From NCBI GenBank assembly GCA_032718865.1, contig JALUTQ010000007.1:2046001-2110000 (forward strand): a DNA stretch of 64,000 bases. The letters are read 5' to 3'. This DNA is from Tilletia caries. Its lineage: Eukaryota > Basidiomycota > Exobasidiomycetes > Tilletiales > Tilletiaceae. Each line of letters begins with the position of its first letter. Position 1 is the first letter of the stretch. Position numbers and translations under genes: made by a program. Under the pieces are notes generated by a model. The model saw only the letters and a program-made list of their open reading frames with translations, was not told the DNA's origin and ran no database searches. Positions 32,307 to 43,056 of the stretch are shown here, in pieces.

Positions 32307-32529
32307 CGTTGATCTCCATGTCTGCCAGCCTCCCTCCTTCGAGCGAGGGAACAGGCATTCTTGCGCCTTGCTGCTTGCTTCCCAACCGCTCAACCGTCTG
32401 ACTGACTTGCAATTCCGAAACCTGAGGAAGGCGGGAAGGAACAAGTACATACAAGGATGCGATGGCCAAAGCGCGATGCCAGATGCGGCGACGCGGAAGG
32501 TCAACGTCGGCGAACTTCGGCCCGAGCTC

Positions 32530-32534
32530 GAACT
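32530..32534. repeat. Target-site duplication, left copy
   Basis: GAACT directly outside the left LTR, matched exactly at 37592-37596 outside the right LTR. A 5-bp duplication is usual for LTR retrotransposon integrase. Confidence 0.9.
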
Positions 32535-32791
32535 AGTTGTGAACCGAGGGCCACGAGGCCCGAAGAGAAGTCTTGCAGAGTCTTCACGACGAACCTCGAA
32601 GACTGGGAGAGACAAGAGGAAGTTCCAACGCCAAAGAAGAAGTGTGGATTGTACTCAGAAGGGGCTGAAGTACAGGCAGGATTGCTTATTGTAACAAGGA
32701 AGAAGCTGAGCTTGGGAAGGGAGAGAAAAGGTGCTCGATACCTTGAGACCACTGAGAGAAAGACCCGTCCATGAGACCCTGCCTTTCAACA
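32535..32791 (-). repeat. LTR (3' LTR in element orientation)
   Basis: 257 bp, base-for-base identical with 37335-37591. On the plus strand it starts AGTTGTGAACC and ends CCTTTCAACA. Confidence 0.95.
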
Positions 32792-32801
32792 CTCCCACCT
32801 C
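32792..32801 (-). other. Polypurine tract of the LTR element
   Basis: Minus-strand GAGGTGGGAG abuts the 3' LTR start TGTTGAAAG. This is the expected place for the primer of plus-strand DNA synthesis. Confidence 0.75.
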
Positions 32802-33964
32802 GAGGATCCTGTTCTCGTTCTCAATCGCTTCCAACCATAAATCGCCAAAGGACCACTTCTCCCAACCAAGGGGCCGCTGGTTTCCGTAACCTGAACCGTT
32901 GCCGTGCCGGGAATCGCCGGACTGGCACATGCTTCCGAGTGTCGAATGAAGGAACACTTGTGCATGTCGAGGTTGGTGTTCGAGTGGTGTGTGGTATGGG
33001 GGATGGTGATGGTGTCGTGAGTGGTGATGTTGACGAATCCGGAGGTGGTGAAGGTGCCCTGACGTGTGTTCGTGCTCCAGCAATAAACCTTGATGCTCGT
33101 CCAAGACCAATGACGCGTGGGATTCGATAGTTCACCGCGAGACCGCGGTGTCCGCCGATGTTGCCGCTGCTCCCACCGATCCCTAGCACCGTCCTGCTGT
33201 ACCACACCAATCTGCCACCGTTCGTTGCCCAAATTCCAATATCCAATCACCGAGCAACATCACATTCCGCCTCTGCCACAGACCACAGTGCCCAACCGCC
33301 AACTCCGCACACCTTATGTCCCTGCTCCTAGCACAGTCCAATCCCTATACGCACCCAATCCCCGCTTCCGCTCTGACCTTGGTGCATATGCATCGTGTGT
33401 AGCCTACGACTGACGAGTGTCGGCTGTCGGAACTTGATTGCGAGAGGTTAGAGTCCGAGCAACGGCGATGCTGATGGGCCTGAGAGGGGAAGTCGCTGAG
33501 GAGTATTGGTGTGTGTGTGTTTGGGTTTGACCGAGCCTTGCGCCTCAGCGCCTGATGACAGCTCGTCAATCGTCCCAGCTGGCAATGCATCACTGGCCTT
33601 TCCACCGTAATCACCCGTCCCCGCGTGCGCACGAGTGGGTCCGACCCAACTCGCCGCTGGACCAAGGTGCTGTCCGATCTCGAAGCCGACCGAACTGCTG
33701 GTGCTTGACTGACGCCGATGTGGTGGTCGACGGCGAGGTTGTCCGCAGAACGCGTCTTGTGTCTGCCGATGCTGTCGCTAACCTATCGACCTGAGACGGC
33801 CCGATGGCCCGAACCACTTCGTGATCGATCTTGCACCCTTAGAGCTCGTGCTCCCACCGCTCTAGCGCACCTTGCCCGAATGAGACCAATTGCCAACGAG
33901 CATTGTGTTTCGATCGCCGGTGCCTGCATCGCTGCTCCGTCTATGCCTAACCGACGTGCGGTTC

Positions 33965-35590
33965 TCAACCGCACGCAGCAGGCCCCCAACCGCTCCCATT
34001 CTCTCCAGATGATCCGTTTCCGCTGCTAATCCGTTCACTGACCCTCAGAGTCCGGACCCAGCGTGTCCTTCCCATCCTCACCCAGTTCCTCGAGCCGCAC
34101 AACATAGCCAGCTGTCCCGAAACCGCCAGCTCCCCGCGATCAACGCACCAACAGCAAGAGAACCAACAGGTACCTCGCCAAGATGTACTCCGCGCCTCGG
34201 CCCTCGCTCTCACAGATGATGGATCTCCGGGGCGAGCGCGCCGATGTCGTAGCTTGTCTGTGTGGCTGAGAGAAGAGGAAGGTAAGACTCCGGGCGACGA
34301 CGACGCCTCGTCGCCGCTCTCCGTTCTGGCTGTGCTGGCGAACCCAAGAGAGAAAACTGGTCGTCCTGAGGAGGGGTGGCCGTGGTGTCTGTCGTGTGGT
34401 GGTGGTTTCAATCGTTGGCCGACGTGGCGCTCCGACGTGGTGTTGACCGCCAGCCTCGTGTCACTATACGGCCGTATACCCGTCAACGACCGTCGACCGA
34501 TGACCCCCGCATGCTGTCTCGCAAGATGCAACGACGGCGCCCGCGATCCTCGCTGGCGACCGCACGCACTGCACCGCAAACCAAAGCACACACCTATGCC
34601 GATCCACTTGTGAGGAGCCTGAATATGATCATCGTCCACAGTCGTCGCATGCACGCGCTGGCCAACCAGAACACTGGTAGCTCCGCCTGACGTGTGCCTC
34701 TGCGGCGACTGACGTGTAGTGATGTCAAAGCCGATCATGGGAGAGGGAGGGCGCGGTACCGCATGTTCGGCTCGAGCTTGCGCTTGAGTCCCGGAGCGTC
34801 CGCATTCTGTCTCCGGCTTTGACCTTGGTGCCGAAGACCTCTCCTGATGCTTGAGGTTGTTGATCGGTGATCCCCGATGTATGCGCCTTGGACTTGTGCT
34901 GTCGGCTGCCGCTCGCGCAGCGCACACCGACGCGGCCGTCGGCCGAGGACTTGCGTGTCGGCTGCTGCTCGCGCAGCGCATGCCGACGCGGCCGAGACCT
35001 CCAGATTGTCGTTGCTTGTCAAGCGCGGACGCCGATCGGGCCAGCGCACACCGTGATGCAGGCAGCCCAAAGTGGTGCTGCTGCTCGTGTCTGTGCTGCA
35101 GTCCGCTCGATCCGAAGTGCTCGCGCGTTGTCCGAAGTCTTGCGCGCGCACCGAGAGAAGAGAGGAGACGAGAGAGATCTTCTTGACGAGGGATCGATGC
35201 CGTTACTGGCCGGGGTGTTCGCTTAGCAGATGCCTCGTCGTGGGGCCGTACTATCCGGATTCCGGCGGGTGGCGCCGCAGCCCGCACAAACCCGAATCCG
35301 ACGCGTGAAGCCCAGATCTCCTCGCAGTTCCATACTGCCCCAACCTCTGCATCCTCCACCGCTGAACCACTGCCGCCTGCTCCATCTCCGCCGCCTCCAG
35401 CCAGACCGTACGCATCACAGGCGTGTGCCACCTCGGTGAGGGTGTGCCTAGCACAGGGTCTTGGGCCGGAGTGGCTGAGAGGGGCTCGTGATGCTCCGAG
35501 CATGCACAAACAAGGCAAACAAGTGGTCAGCCTCGCTCCTCTTTGTGATGGCGCGTGGGAAATACGCACCAGAGGAGTGTGTGTCCCCAT
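33965..35590 (-). CDS. 541-codon open frame inside the LTR element, function unknown
   Basis: The longest open frame in the element, on the element's own strand. Composition is Arg/Ala/Ser/Gly-rich with no motif I recognise: no CCHC knuckle, DTGA protease, YxDD or D35E. In GC-rich DNA such a frame can arise by chance, and two imperfect repeats (near 34900 and 34960, each coding for a CAARAAAD-like stretch) show that part of it is duplicated. It could be a diverged gag or a spurious frame. Confidence 0.25.
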   Translation of the reverse strand: MGTHTPLVRISHAPSQRGARLTTCLPCLCMLGASRAPLSHSGPRPCARHTLTEVAHACDAYGLAGGGGDGAGGSGSAVEDAEVGAVWNCEEIWASRVGFGFVRAAAPPAGIRIVRPHDEASAKRTPRPVTASIPRQEDLSRLLSSLGARARLRTTREHFGSSGLQHRHEQQHHFGLPASRCALARSASALDKQRQSGGLGRVGMRCASSSRHASPRPTAASVCAARAAADSTSPRRIHRGSPINNLKHQERSSAPRSKPETECGRSGTQAQARAEHAVPRPPSPMIGFDITTRQSPQRHTSGGATSVLVGQRVHATTVDDDHIQAPHKWIGIGVCFGLRCSACGRQRGSRAPSLHLARQHAGVIGRRSLTGIRPYSDTRLAVNTTSERHVGQRLKPPPHDRHHGHPSSGRPVFSLGFASTARTESGDEASSSPGVLPSSSLSHTDKLRHRRARPGDPSSVRARAEARSTSWRGTCWFSCCWCVDRGELAVSGQLAMLCGSRNWVRMGRTRWVRTLRVSERISSGNGSSGENGSGWGPAACG

Positions 35591-37324
35591 CCCGTCAAGC
35601 GGTAAGAGCCGAAGCTCATAGACGGGGTGTGGGGACGCTGTCCGGTCATGAACCAGACACGGTATGACTAGTGAACCAGTGCCGCCGCTCGCACACTGTT
35701 CGCCATCCCGGCACGATGCACAGTCTTTTTATGAGGTCGCTGTCAATCAGCCGAGTGATGTCAAGAGAGACGATTCATGGTCGTCCCGCCAGCTAGCTCC
35801 CGCAGCTCCTGCTGCTGCATATGCACGCCGACTCGGTCGCGAGACCTTGCCAGGAACAATGCAAAGGAGACATCACCCATGTCTCGACTGTGAACATCGC
35901 AAAGGAAGACTCATCCGCTGCCCATGCAGTCGCGCTTCCCAAGAGTTGCTGCTCCTCGCAAGCACTCTCGACCTTGAGGGGGTGTACGGGGAGCGGTAGA
36001 CGGTAGTCAGCCGCTACTAAGCCCCCTTGCCGCCGTAGTCCCTCGGCCATCGCGACCTTCGCGAGGCCAGTAAACCTCCTTGGCCCTGGGGCCAAACCAG
36101 CTGTACCAAAGAGATTGCGTACGCCATGTTGCCGGATGCATCGACACGAGTCCGTCTTCCCGTTAATGGACGACACAACGGTAGAGAATCTGCACCCAGT
36201 GCAGCCGTTGATAGCTGTCGCCATTACGTTGAGCGGTAGCAGATTGCAACTCTGCTTTGCCATAGCCGCCAACTCATCATGACGAATAGGACGCGACCCA
36301 TCGTTCGCCATGGCCAACAGCTGAAGCATCCGGACTGCTGGTTGTTTGCGCCCTCGACCGCCGAGTGCGCGTCTCTTGATCCTTGCACGTAGTTTGCCTT
36401 TCCGATGTCCGTCTCCGTAACCGCAGCGATGTTCCGTTCGCGTGCGTGCTGCTCCTGGGAGGAGGCAATTCTTCCCGGGAATCAGCAGAACCTGGCAAAG
36501 GTACGCCGGCTGATGAGGCCGTGCCTGACAGATCGACGGGGCTGACGTCGCTGCCGAGGGCTTCCAGTTTTGAGTGCCGAGCCGAGTTGAAGTACCGAAC
36601 TTGAACAGGGCGACCAATCGGCCACTCTTGAGTCTTGAGGTCAACGTGCAGCCCGACCTCTGGTATGGTAGCCGCCTATGCCGTATGCGAGCCGTACCAT
36701 ATGCGCCTCCGGGCGCATGCTCCGTGCTTGACTGATGCTGCTCGCTGGGAGACTAACCCAGGAAGCCTTCAAGTCCCGAAGCACCGATCTGAGAAGCCGC
36801 GAAGGAGTGTCTCATCGCTGCTGTCCCGAGAAACGAGAGAGGGACCGTCTCCAAAGATGGAGAACCTTCTCGTGGTGGGTCCATTCGACCACCGGGCTCG
36901 CAGCGCGCCCTTGAGCCGATGTCGTTCGACCCGAGCCATGGTCTGCATCTGTCGACGGCCGCCAAACACCGACGTACGCCGAACAGGATGCCTCCATACG
37001 CTCCCTGGAGGGCCAACTGGCCTTGGACCCCTCCGTTGTCGTACCGCCGAGCATCGCTGAACCTCTGGCGCCCGCGCCGAGCTCTCCGCTCGTGTTCCGT
37101 GCCGATACAACCGCAATCCGCGCCGAGCTCACCGCTGAGCTTCCGGCATCCGCACTTGGGCTCATCCCTCCTTCTCCACCGCGCATCAAGCCACCGTCTG
37201 TCCGATCCGGGTCCAGCGCAGGAAGGAGGCGCGAGGGGGAGAAGTGGGCTTCTTGACTCTTGAGGAACGTCTTGTCCTAACTCCTAACAGCTCCGTATAG
37301 CAGCTCCGTGGCCAGAGTTCTTGA

Positions 37325-37334
37325 GCTCATAACC
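37325..37334 (-). other. Primer-binding site for half-tRNA initiator Met
   Basis: Directly inside the 5' LTR the minus strand reads GGTTATGAGC, a 10-base complement of the anticodon stem-loop of eukaryotic initiator tRNA-Met (GCUCAUAACC). Pairing stops after this core. Confidence 0.7.
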
Positions 37335-37591
37335 AGTTGTGAACCGAGGGCCACGAGGCCCGAAGAGAAGTCTTGCAGAGTCTTCACGACGAACCTCGAA
37401 GACTGGGAGAGACAAGAGGAAGTTCCAACGCCAAAGAAGAAGTGTGGATTGTACTCAGAAGGGGCTGAAGTACAGGCAGGATTGCTTATTGTAACAAGGA
37501 AGAAGCTGAGCTTGGGAAGGGAGAGAAAAGGTGCTCGATACCTTGAGACCACTGAGAGAAAGACCCGTCCATGAGACCCTGCCTTTCAACA
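37335..37591 (-). repeat. LTR (5' LTR in element orientation)
   Basis: Identical partner of 32535-32791, followed on the plus strand by the GAACT duplication. Confidence 0.95.
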
Positions 37592-37772
37592 GAACTCGAG
37601 CGCGGGGTCCTCGAAGATGAGATCGATGAGAAAGGGACCCCGAGTTCTTACCACTGCTACGGCCTCTGACCGTCTGACCGTTTGACCAGCTCCGCCTTCG
37701 TTCAGCTCGCTCCGTAGTCCGTACAACCACGACCCCTAATCTTCACTTGGCCTGCGGACATCTCTGGCCATC

Positions 37773-38584
37773 ATGCGTCTTCTCTCAGCACTGCCAACTC
37801 TGCCAGTCCTCTCGCTGCTGTTCCTCTCCGCCGGACTCACCGCCGACGCGACCCCGACCTCGCTCTCACCTCGACTGCCCGTCAGCAACGGCGGCGCGGC
37901 AGGCTTGCATCTCACCTCGAATACCTTTTACCCAACAACACATAAGGGTGCATGGCTCGTGGAGTTCTACTCTCCACACTGTCCACGTAAGTTCGACCTA
38001 CTCTCCATTCCCTGCGCAATAATGTCAATTCAATTGACCCGCACGTCCCTCTCTGCTCTATTTGACCTCTCCTCGGCGCTTCGATCTTGAACCGTACATG
38101 TCCGCGCGTGTTCGGCTGTTTCTCGACTCTTCCGCCGCTGCAGACTGCCAAAAGTTTGCTCCGACATGGGACGACGTGACCAAGATGTCAGAGCACCTCG
38201 CCGACTCCTCTGAATTCCGCATGGCCAGAGTAGATGGCACTGCACAAATGGGTGAGTCTCAGTGAAAGCTAGCCAGCCGACCAACGCCTCCGCCGCAAAA
38301 AGTTCTTGCTGATGGATATGCTCACCCCCCTAAATTCTTCCTGCGCTACGGCCCATCTCGCGAACTTTCAACCATCGATCGGAACATCGATATAAGACCT
38401 GTGCCACGACCAGAAAGTCAAGTACTTCCCCACGGTTCGCCTTTACTACGATGGCCGCGACCAGGGCGACTACAAGGGTCCTCGGACGTACGATGACCTG
38501 ATGAACTATGTCAAAGCCAAGGCGGAGTGGTATCGTGTCCACATTCTAGTCCAGGATCCGATGTCTCCGCCCAAACAGCCATAA
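37773..38584 (+). CDS. Small secretory-pathway thioredoxin/PDI-like protein
   Basis: One thioredoxin-like domain of 169 residues from exons 37773-37986, 38144-38251 and 38397-38584. The N terminus MRLLSALPTLPVLSLLFLSA is a signal peptide. The active site reads EFYSPHCP|HCQKFAPTW, so the redox motif is CPHC, spanning intron 1. It continues with FRMARVDGTAQMDLC and KYFPTVRLYYDGRD, where the cis-Pro (FPT) of the fold is present. The C terminus lacks KDEL/HDEL, so ER retention is not shown. It would act in disulfide formation or isomerisation in the secretory path. The gene diverges from the metallopeptidase gene across the LTR element. Second and third junction phases agree (G|AC). Confidence 0.85.
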
Positions 38585-38905
38585 AGCACTCGAAAACCCC
38601 CCTTTTCGTCTTCTCGGTGCCACATGTCGTCCTCCCTCGAATTCTTCCAGTCGGGGGCGCCACACTCTTCGTTTCTCTCGCAACAACGCCTAGATAATTC
38701 TTCTTCTCCTGTTGCCTTCGTTCACACTATACTCATCATGTATTTACTTGTACAAGCAGTTCCCCACAACCTTCCCCTAATGACGGCCCCCTCCTGTGCG
38801 ATCCAACGCACAGAATGATGTTTCCGAAACAGAGTTTGAAAAGCGATGCATTTCGTGACGGAGGAAACATGTCGACAGATTCGTGGTCGTGCCGGTAAGG
38901 CTCTC

Positions 38906-40899
38906 TCATTCGAAGGTGATCTTCTTACCCTCACTAATCACAATCCCAGTCTTCCCTCTCGCAGCATTAGCCAATGCCGCTCCAGGCTTCAGCCGTCTCC
39001 CCTCGCCAGACCCAGCTGCTCCACTCCGGCTGCTCGGCCTCGTCATCTTGCGATCATCATCAGACCGACCACGTCCCTTGGCCAGACGAGCGGCCGCTCG
39101 TTCCGCCTGCGTCGGCTTCTTCCCCTCCGCCGTCGCCGTCGGCTCTCCTTCGTCATGGTCGAAGAGGCGTTCAGCCGGGATCGAGTCATCCCCAAAGCTC
39201 TTCCTCGGCGCCCGTCGGTCGTCGCTCCGCTCCCGTCCGCTCGACTGTCGTTGCGGTCGCTTCCAGTCCGCAGCAGCACGATCTTCCGCCGAGATCTTCT
39301 TCTTGCCCGCACTGCGGCGCTGAGCCTCCTCGCCCGCATACTCGTACACAAGCTTGCGAGCAAGGTAGTATCGGTTGCGCGGATTGATGAGCGTCCGGGT
39401 GGCGTAGAGCGTGGATGAGAAGTCCAGGAAGGCGAATCCTTTGCACTTTTCCGGATTGTCTTCAAAGGTGGCCAGTCGGACTTTGACGAGACCAATGGGG
39501 TCATCACTTTTCGGCTTGGAGGATTTCTTCGCTTTCTTTGCGCCTGGCTCTTTCTCATCGTCCTCGTCTGATTCTTCTTCGTCGTTGCTGTCGCCGTCGT
39601 CGCTTGAATCGTCGTCGTCCTTGTCATCCTTATTGGCCGCCTCGTCCGCAACCTTCTTCTTGTCCTCCTCCTCGTCGCTGCTCTCCTTGTCCTCTTTCTT
39701 GCCTTCGCCAGGGTCCGTCTTGGACTTGCCAAGAGCCGCTTCCTCTCTCTTCTTCTCCTTCTCCTCGCGCCTGATACGCCTGAGCTCCTTGAGCTCCATC
39801 GCTTCAACTCGATCCTTTTCGCTCTCCAGTTTGCGCTGCGCAGCAATTTCGAGGATCTCCCTCAAACCCTCAGCGGTAGCCCCAAAGGGCAGATTACCGA
39901 CAAAGAGGGTCCGATTGGGGGCGTTCTTCTGCGATCGGAGCATGGACTGGGCGAATTTGCCGAGGGCAGCGTTGGCGGTGCCAGGAGCAGAAGTCTTGCT
40001 GGCTCCGGACTGTTCTCCCGCTTCACCCTGATCGTTTGAGAACGCTTCGGCGGAGATCGAGAGGGCGGGTCTGCCTTCAAAGTTCTTGCCGTCCTTGATG
40101 AGCAATTTGCGGCCGTCGAGGGGCGATTCTGACAGCGAGATGCTGTACTTGAGCGTTGTTTCATCAGGGAGATCGATGTAAGCGAATCTACAGGGCAAGA
40201 AGAAAAGGTGTGAGACACAGTATAGAGAAATGAACAGAAAAGAAGAAAAATAGAAACGATGAAGACTGACCCCTTGTTGTGTTCGTGCCATCGAGCGCCC
40301 TTGGGCATGTTAATGCGAGAAATCCCGGCGACACCGCGATCTTCAAGCCAGGACTGCAGCTTCTCGGGAGGAGTGCTGAATGCGAGGTTGCCGACCCAGA
40401 TGGAGTACTGGGATCGAGGCGCTGGCTTGCTGGCCGAGGATTGGCCCGACGAGGACGTGATGATGGGGCCGGCTGAAGATGGGGTCCCAGCCGATGCGCC
40501 ATCTGTCGCAGCTGCATTTGCATTGAGGGAGGCGGTGCGCTTCTCCAGACGACGTCGTTTTCTGCGCTCCTTATGGGAGAGTGCCTCGACTTCTTCATCT
40601 CCGTCCGCTTGAGCGGGCTCTGCATCGTCCATAGTCTTGTCATCATCACCGTCACCATCAGCTGCTGCTGTGGCTTCCGTACTTGCTGCCTTGCTTTTGG
40701 CGGATGACTTGTCGCTCTTGTCCTTCTTCTTCTTTTCCTTCGTTTTCGTCTGGAGGCCGGAACTGCTGTCGTCTGCCGCAACGTCGTCGCCCTCGACGGC
40801 TGCGGCAGGCGCCGGTGCCTCCTCTTTGACGGCCGCAGGCTCGCCCACCTCGGGTTCGTCGCGTTTGCGCTTGCGTTCTTCCTTCACCTTCTTGACCAT
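38906..40899 (-). CDS. Nucleolar RNA-binding protein, NOP13-like (two RRMs)
   Basis: RRM protein of the nucleolus, probably in pre-rRNA handling. Two minus-strand exons, 40899-40271 and 40187-38906 (GTCAGT donor, GTAG acceptor), give 636 residues. Order: Lys/Glu-rich N terminus with several basic nuclear-localisation stretches; RRM1 with SIWVGNLAFSTPPEKLQSWL (RNP2) and FAYIDLPDE (RNP1 region, after the intron); SESPLDGRKLLIKDGKNFEG; RRM2 with RTLFVGNLPFGATAEGLREI (RNP2). A large acidic insert (DDDDSSDDGDSNDEEES) lies between RNP2 and RNP1 of RRM2, which reads CKGFAFLDFSSTL. An Arg/Lys/Gly-rich tail follows. The acidic insert inside RRM2 is found in fungal NOP12/NOP13 relatives. I cannot separate NOP12 from NOP13 with certainty. 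Confidence 0.82.
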
Positions 40900-41048
40900 T
40901 CTTGCTGCTGAAATTTTCTCTTTGTCGGTGGTGGAAAGATGTGAGAAGGGACCGGGGACCCTGAGCAGAAATCTTCCTTCACTTCATTGATTCAGAGCGA
41001 GCAACTCAAGAGAGGGAAGCGGAAGTATGGTGGGCAGACATCCATTGC

Positions 41049-41108
<60 letters not shown>

Positions 41109-41546
41109 GCTAGAGATGTACATCCAGACCTTGCGGCGAACTGTCCAAGGAATCACTGGTTGGCGACTCCTCCAGCGCCGCACCCGAGTCCGGAGACAGA
41201 AGACTCGATCACCGGCACGTTAGACGACCACGTTGCCGTCATGGGCGCGCGCAAGTACATGCACAGCTGCCTTGACACGGGTGCTTTTTGAATGTGCTCG
41301 CGGTCCGCGTCCTATCAAAGACGCTTGCGTTTGTATGAAGAAGAAGAGAGCAGAAGAACGGAAGCCGCGAGCAGAGCGCTTTATAACTTTTTTCTGCTCG
41401 TCGGATAAACTTCCTTATCTTATCTTATCTTATCGCTGCGTGTCGAGCTTGCGGCGAATCGAGGCGAGGCGAGGCGGCGCGAGCGTAGCTACTGGTGATA
41501 GGACGACCATGACAGAGAGGTACTGAGTGAACGATAGAAAGACGCG
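40900..41546. promoter_or_regulatory. Divergent promoter region of NOP13-like and GTR2
   Basis: About 650 bp between two divergent start codons, with no gene. It holds an (AG)27 microsatellite (41051-41105) and five TTATC-type repeats (about 41412-41434). GATA-type cores (GATA/TATC) in the latter could bind GATA factors; this is inference only. Confidence 0.5.
41051..41105. repeat. (AG)27 microsatellite
   Basis: Uninterrupted AG dinucleotide run of 55 bp. Confidence 0.97.
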
Positions 41547-43056
41547 ATGCTGGAGAACAACAACATTGTCGTGCTCGGTCGGCGGCGCGCTGGGAAGACG
41601 AGCATCATCCGCACGCTCGTCGACCATCTCGATCCCAAGGACGCCGTCGGCTTGGACCCGACCGAGCGGACCTCGGCCCATCACATCGACTCCTTCCTGC
41701 CTCTCACCTTCTGGGACACTCCCGCCCACGCCAGATCAGAGCGGTCGGCCCCAGCAAATGCCCACATGGCCGATCAGACGGATCTGCCCTGGTCCGAAGT
41801 CTGTGCACTCATCTGTGTGATCGATGCCCAGGACGACGTCTTCCCGAGCGACTCGGCATGCATTATCGTAGATGCCTACGAACACAATCCCAACATTTCC
41901 TTTCACATCTTTGCACACAAGATTGACGGACACAGCGATGACTATTCATCAGGTGAGCGCTATCCTACCCTATGTCTGAAAGTCAAAAGTACATCTGACC
42001 TCCTATTCCTTCTGATCACACAGAGATCACACAGGGGATCAAAGAAGGCATCGATGCCGAAATCGAATACTTTCTCGAGACCCCGTCCAACTTCAAACGA
42101 CACTACCACCTGACCTCCATCTACGACTCCTCCATCTTTGTCGCCTTCTCCCGCGTCCTCCGAGAGCTCCTCAAGGTCAACACCTTCACCGAGCAACTCG
42201 ACGATCTTTGCGACAAGCTGAACTCGACCTGCTCCATGGAACGAACGTACATCTTCGACATACCCAATCGCATCTATCTTGCAGCGGACAACAGTCCCTC
42301 CGACGGTAGCTCCTTCGCTACCATGTCCGCCTACCTCACATTCTTGCTGCAGTTCTCCGGCATATACAGTCATCTGAACGACTCGATCGATCCGTCAACA
42401 GCTTCCGGGCAAGCAAATGGCGGGAGAGATACGCATCAAATGCCAACAGCTGGTAGATATGCCTATTCCACAGCTCGGTTGACAAAGGACATCTCTCTCG
42501 CCTTTTGGCAACTCAACAAGTGAGTCAGCCTCTTACCAACAACACCCCTGAAAGCTCAAAGCTCAATGCGTGTCTTCATTCCCTTCGGCAGCTCTCTTGC
42601 ACTGGTCACCATGCTTCGCACCGATACCATGGCCAAACAGGCTGGCTTACTCGTACGTTTCTTCGCACTGTCTGTGCACTCTGCTTTTCTAACCTTCGGA
42701 CCGAACTGACAGTTTCATATCCTCACATGCACAGGAGTACAACATAGCCTTCTTCCGACGGGGCGTTGTGGACCTGTACGACCTCGCTCAGCTGCAAGGT
42801 CCTGTTCTAAGTACAGTTCAATCAGCCGAAGTTTCTGTGCCTCACTAGTCTTTCTGTCCATTTCAATTCATCTTTAGATAAAGAAGCGGGAGGTCCAGTC
42901 CAGGAGTCTGTGCGCGGGAAGGTTGAGAGGCTGGCGCAGCGAGCGGATGTGGGCTATAGACGCTGCACAGTGCCCGAGTCTGGCTTCACTGTTCACCGAT
43001 ACACTCGTCAGGCGTCAGGACGTCGATCTCCCTCTATTAGTTGTGCTGCAGACTGA
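41547..43056 (+). CDS. GTR2: Rag-family GTPase Gtr2 (RagC/D type)
   Basis: Small GTPase of the vacuolar EGO complex, pairing with Gtr1 to signal amino acids to TORC1. Exons 41547-41952, 42024-42519, 42592-42652, 42735-42810 and 42878-43056 give 405 residues. The P-loop is VVLGRRRAGKTSI. A switch-II-like DTPAH follows FLPLTFW, and FHIFAHKIDGHSDD is the NKxD-type base-binding loop (HKID). RagC-like features are EGIDAEIEYFLET, SIYDSSIFVAFSRVLREL and MERTYIFDIPNRIYLAADNS, followed by the C-terminal roadblock part. A short insert with SERSAPANAHMADQ sits after switch II. All five phases close. Divergent from the NOP13-like gene. Confidence 0.85.

Larger units (their letters stand above)
32535..37591 (-). 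mobile_element. LTR retroelement, Copia-like priming, no recognisable gag-pol
   Basis: A 5057-bp element with two 257-bp LTRs (32535-32791 and 37335-37591) that are identical over their full length. It is oriented on the minus strand: the LTR there starts TGTTG and ends CAACT. Right after the 5' LTR (37335) the strand reads GGTTATGAGC, complementary to GCUCAUAACC in the anticodon arm of initiator tRNA-Met, the half-tRNA priming seen in copia and Ty5. The purine tract GAGGTGGGAG lies directly before the 3' LTR (32792-32801). The 4.5-kb interior shows no protease, integrase, reverse transcriptase or RNase H motif in any frame I read. This is the layout of a large non-autonomous derivative (LARD-like). 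Identical LTRs mean a recent insertion. Confidence 0.9.

Noticed and set aside
39043..39846. 267-codon minus-strand frame rich in Arg/Lys/Thr
   Set aside because: Shadow of the NOP13-like gene in another frame on the same strand; its repeats come from the acidic codons of the real protein.
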